From a virus: DNA of 22,678 nt. The position numbers were made by a program, and so were the translations under genes. Location: positions 1 to 22,678 of IMG/VR virus record IMGVR_UViG_3300027712_000740; one strand, given 5' to 3'. Under the pieces are notes generated by a model that was not told the origin of the DNA, ran no database searches, and was given only the letters and a program-made list of their open reading frames with translations. The stretch's first letter is position 1; each line of letters starts with the position of its first letter. Shown here in pieces: positions 21,080 through 22,678 of this stretch.

Positions 21080-21798
21080 AATTGTCTACGGGGCAACGAT
21101 GGAATTTTAGGCACAACAGGTTTTACTATTGCGGGCGGAGTAATAGTTGCGGGTCGGCCAGCTTTGGACCAAACAGAATAATCACCTTGGAATTTATAAG
21201 GACCGATGTGACTGCAAGTCATACTGGGATCTAACCAAATTTTAAATCCACCGTCTATTAATTTTTGTAATGCATAAATGTCTTCACTCATCAAATCGTT
21301 ATCAGTTACAATGACATCAAAAATCATTCTGCGTTCTTTGTTGTCTTTCTTGTCAATATAAGATTTATTAGTATCCCACAAGTATTGCATTGCCTTACGA
21401 TTCATACGTAGGAACCCAGTCCCTAAACCTTGAACTTCTATTAAGCCAGTTTTTGAATCAATTGGACCAGGGACTCTAACAACATACTCTTCTCGGTCAC
21501 CTTTTTTTCGATAAGTGCCGCCCACAACATCAACTGGATATTCTAGCAGTTTGAAGAACCATTCAGGTTGCCATTCGATGTCACTGTCAATCCAGATGAG
21601 ATCGTCGATGCCTGTTTCCAATGCAATATGAATAGTATCATTACGGGCACGCTGTATTAATGCATCAAAGCTGACCCACATTGGGGTGATTTCTACGTCG
21701 TGTTTGGCTGCTTGTTTAATAGTGTTTACTAAACTATTCGTATACCAAACATCTAATCTTCCGTCGTAGCACGGAGTACCTATCATTACTTTACGCAT
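21076..21798 (-). CDS. GT-A fold glycosyltransferase with DSD motif
   Basis: This 240-aa protein resembles the small GT-A glycosyltransferases common in T4-like aquatic phages. It has MIGTPCYDGRLDVWYTNSL at the start, LIQRARND (47-54), the metal-binding LIWIDSDIEWQPEW (67-80, D71/D73), VDVVGGTYRKK (89-99), the GLGTGFLRMNR stretch, SEDIYALQKLIDGGFKIWLDP (171-191) and CSHIGPYKF with a likely metal-binding H197. The C-terminal 25 residues are Pro-rich and probably disordered. Donor and acceptor are unknown. It overlaps its neighbours by 13 and 4 nt in the operon. Confidence 0.85.
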   Translation of the reverse strand: MRKVMIGTPCYDGRLDVWYTNSLVNTIKQAAKHDVEITPMWVSFDALIQRARNDTIHIALETGIDDLIWIDSDIEWQPEWFFKLLEYPVDVVGGTYRKKGDREEYVVRVPGPIDSKTGLIEVQGLGTGFLRMNRKAMQYLWDTNKSYIDKKDNKERRMIFDVIVTDNDLMSEDIYALQKLIDGGFKIWLDPSMTCSHIGPYKFQGDYSVWSKAGRPATITPPAIVKPVVPKIPSLPRRQL

Positions 21799-22678
21799 AT
21801 TTTATTAAAAAACTCCAACCATTCTCGAGCACGAGTGTGCCAAGAATATTGTTCATTGAACCAAAGACTTTGTTCATTTATAGTATAGCTGTTAGCCCAA
21901 TATGAGTCAATGGCAGCGTTTAGCGTTTCTGCATATCTTTCTGCCAAAAGATCCAAATCATCGCCGTATTGATAATCAACGTAAGTTGCCCATTTATCAC
22001 AAGTTTCGGGTAGTGCTCCTAGATCAGTAGTTACAATTTTACATCCTGCTGCACCCGCTTCTATGGCAGCAAGGCAACTGGTTTCTTCATATATGCTAGG
22101 GTAGGCTAATATATGGCTTTGCTGTAATGCTTGTCTCACTGCCTTGTTCATTGCATACCCACGATAAATTATGCCGGGAGTCGTACGACATTGATGAAAT
22201 AAATGGTCGTGAGCGCCAGCAAGCTGATTGCTATATCCCTTACCATAAATTATATTACTGGAAAATACTGTTAGTTCAATATCTTTTCTATTGAGTATTT
22301 TAAACGCCTTGAGCAATACTTCCAAACCTCTATTTGGTGTAGAAGTATATATCAATTTAATTTTATCTTTTGGTTTTTCTTTAAACTCGATGGGCTCTAT
22401 AGCATTTTTGATTACGTGATTTTGACTTAGATTGATAGGGAATCTATTTTGAAATTGGGCCAGTTGCCAATCGCTAACATAAACAAAGTGATCAATGGCT
22501 TCTATAAAATTAGTGTCAGCCATTCCTGCAATTGCACCTTGATCGTAGGCAAGATGTTGCCAAACAACATTAACACGATTGGGATCAATGTATGCAGGAT
22601 CACACACGCTTAGAACAAGATTGACTTTTCTTTGCCAATCTTGTCCAGCGTATTTTAAGAGATTATTGTTTAATATTT
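21786..22678 (-). CDS. GT4-family glycosyltransferase, N-terminus outside window
   Basis: The reading frame stays open to the window edge, so the start and the N-terminal Rossmann domain's beginning are missing; the GTG at 22607 is internal, not a start. Visible features are VYVSDWQLAQFQ (acceptor domain), KIKLIYTSTPNRGLEVLLKAF at the start of the donor-binding domain (the usual Gly-x-Leu segment), GIIYRGYAMNKAVRQALQQS, and the HILAYPSIYEETSCLAAIEAGAAGCKIVTTDLGALPE signature, in which E-x7-E falls as in retaining GT-B enzymes. It is the most upstream glycan gene seen, and the operon probably extends beyond the right edge. Confidence 0.87.
   Translation of the reverse strand, partial: ILNNNLLKYAGQDWQRKVNLVLSVCDPAYIDPNRVNVVWQHLAYDQGAIAGMADTNFIEAIDHFVYVSDWQLAQFQNRFPINLSQNHVIKNAIEPIEFKEKPKDKIKLIYTSTPNRGLEVLLKAFKILNRKDIELTVFSSNIIYGKGYSNQLAGAHDHLFHQCRTTPGIIYRGYAMNKAVRQALQQSHILAYPSIYEETSCLAAIEAGAAGCKIVTTDLGALPETCDKWATYVDYQYGDDLDLLAERYAETLNAAIDSYWANSYTINEQSLWFNEQYSWHTRAREWLEFFNKICVK

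Noticed and set aside
22605-22607. GTG as the start of the GT4-type gene
   Set aside because: The frame stays open to the window edge with family-like sequence, so the true start is outside.
1-22678. tRNA genes, CRISPR arrays, insertion sequences, integrase or att sites
   Set aside because: Looked for by eye and not found; intergenic gaps are all under 100 bp and leave little room.

Overview
The window is part of the genome of a T4-superfamily myovirus, most like the T4-like phages of marine or freshwater bacteria. I recognise homologues of T4 gp1, gp4, gp13, gp14, gp15, gp16, gp17, gp18 and gp19, and promoters of the T4 late type (TAAATA core). The DNA is AT-rich and almost wholly coding. 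I saw no tRNA, rRNA, insertion sequence, integrase or CRISPR array. The host cannot be named from this sequence.

Layout, described in the minus direction in which most genes run. (1) 22678-13932 is a surface-modification operon: a GT4-type glycosyltransferase (cut by the window edge), a GT-A glycosyltransferase, a sulfotransferase, a glycosyltransferase-methyltransferase fusion, a GT9/heptosyltransferase-like protein, a NodU/TobZ-type carbamoyltransferase, a second sulfotransferase, a small unknown protein with its own strong late promoter, an APS-kinase/nucleotidyltransferase fusion, and a DUF2061 membrane protein. (2) 10917-13940 runs on the plus strand: neck protein gp14, tail completion protein gp15 and a Nudix hydrolase. 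It diverges from gp13 (10869-10111) across a 47-bp spacer with two mirror-image late promoters. (3) gp1 (dNMP kinase) converges with a small Zn-finger HNH-like gene. (4) 8992-5298 encodes a very long tail sheath gp18 and the tail tube gp19, closed by a terminator. (5) 5235-1240 encodes a tube-fold tail protein, a 127-aa protein, gp4, small terminase gp16 and two unknown, possibly head-associated proteins, closed by a second terminator. (6) 1180-1 is the large terminase gp17, running off the left edge.

How they work together: gp16/gp17 package DNA; gp4, gp13 and gp14 complete the head and neck; gp15 caps the tail; gp18/gp19 form the contractile tail. The glycan cluster probably decorates either the virion or the host envelope. 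An APS-kinase-like enzyme encoded beside two PAPS-type sulfotransferases suggests the phage supplies its own sulfate donor. The most noteworthy signals are this sulfation/carbamoylation cluster; a recurring layout in which a TAAATA promoter lies exactly 5 nt before the ATG (gp17, the 358-aa tail gene, gp13, gp14) and so predicts leaderless late mRNAs; a gp15 gene with no ATG, GTG or TTG at its conserved start; and a sheath protein with a roughly 490-residue modular insertion.
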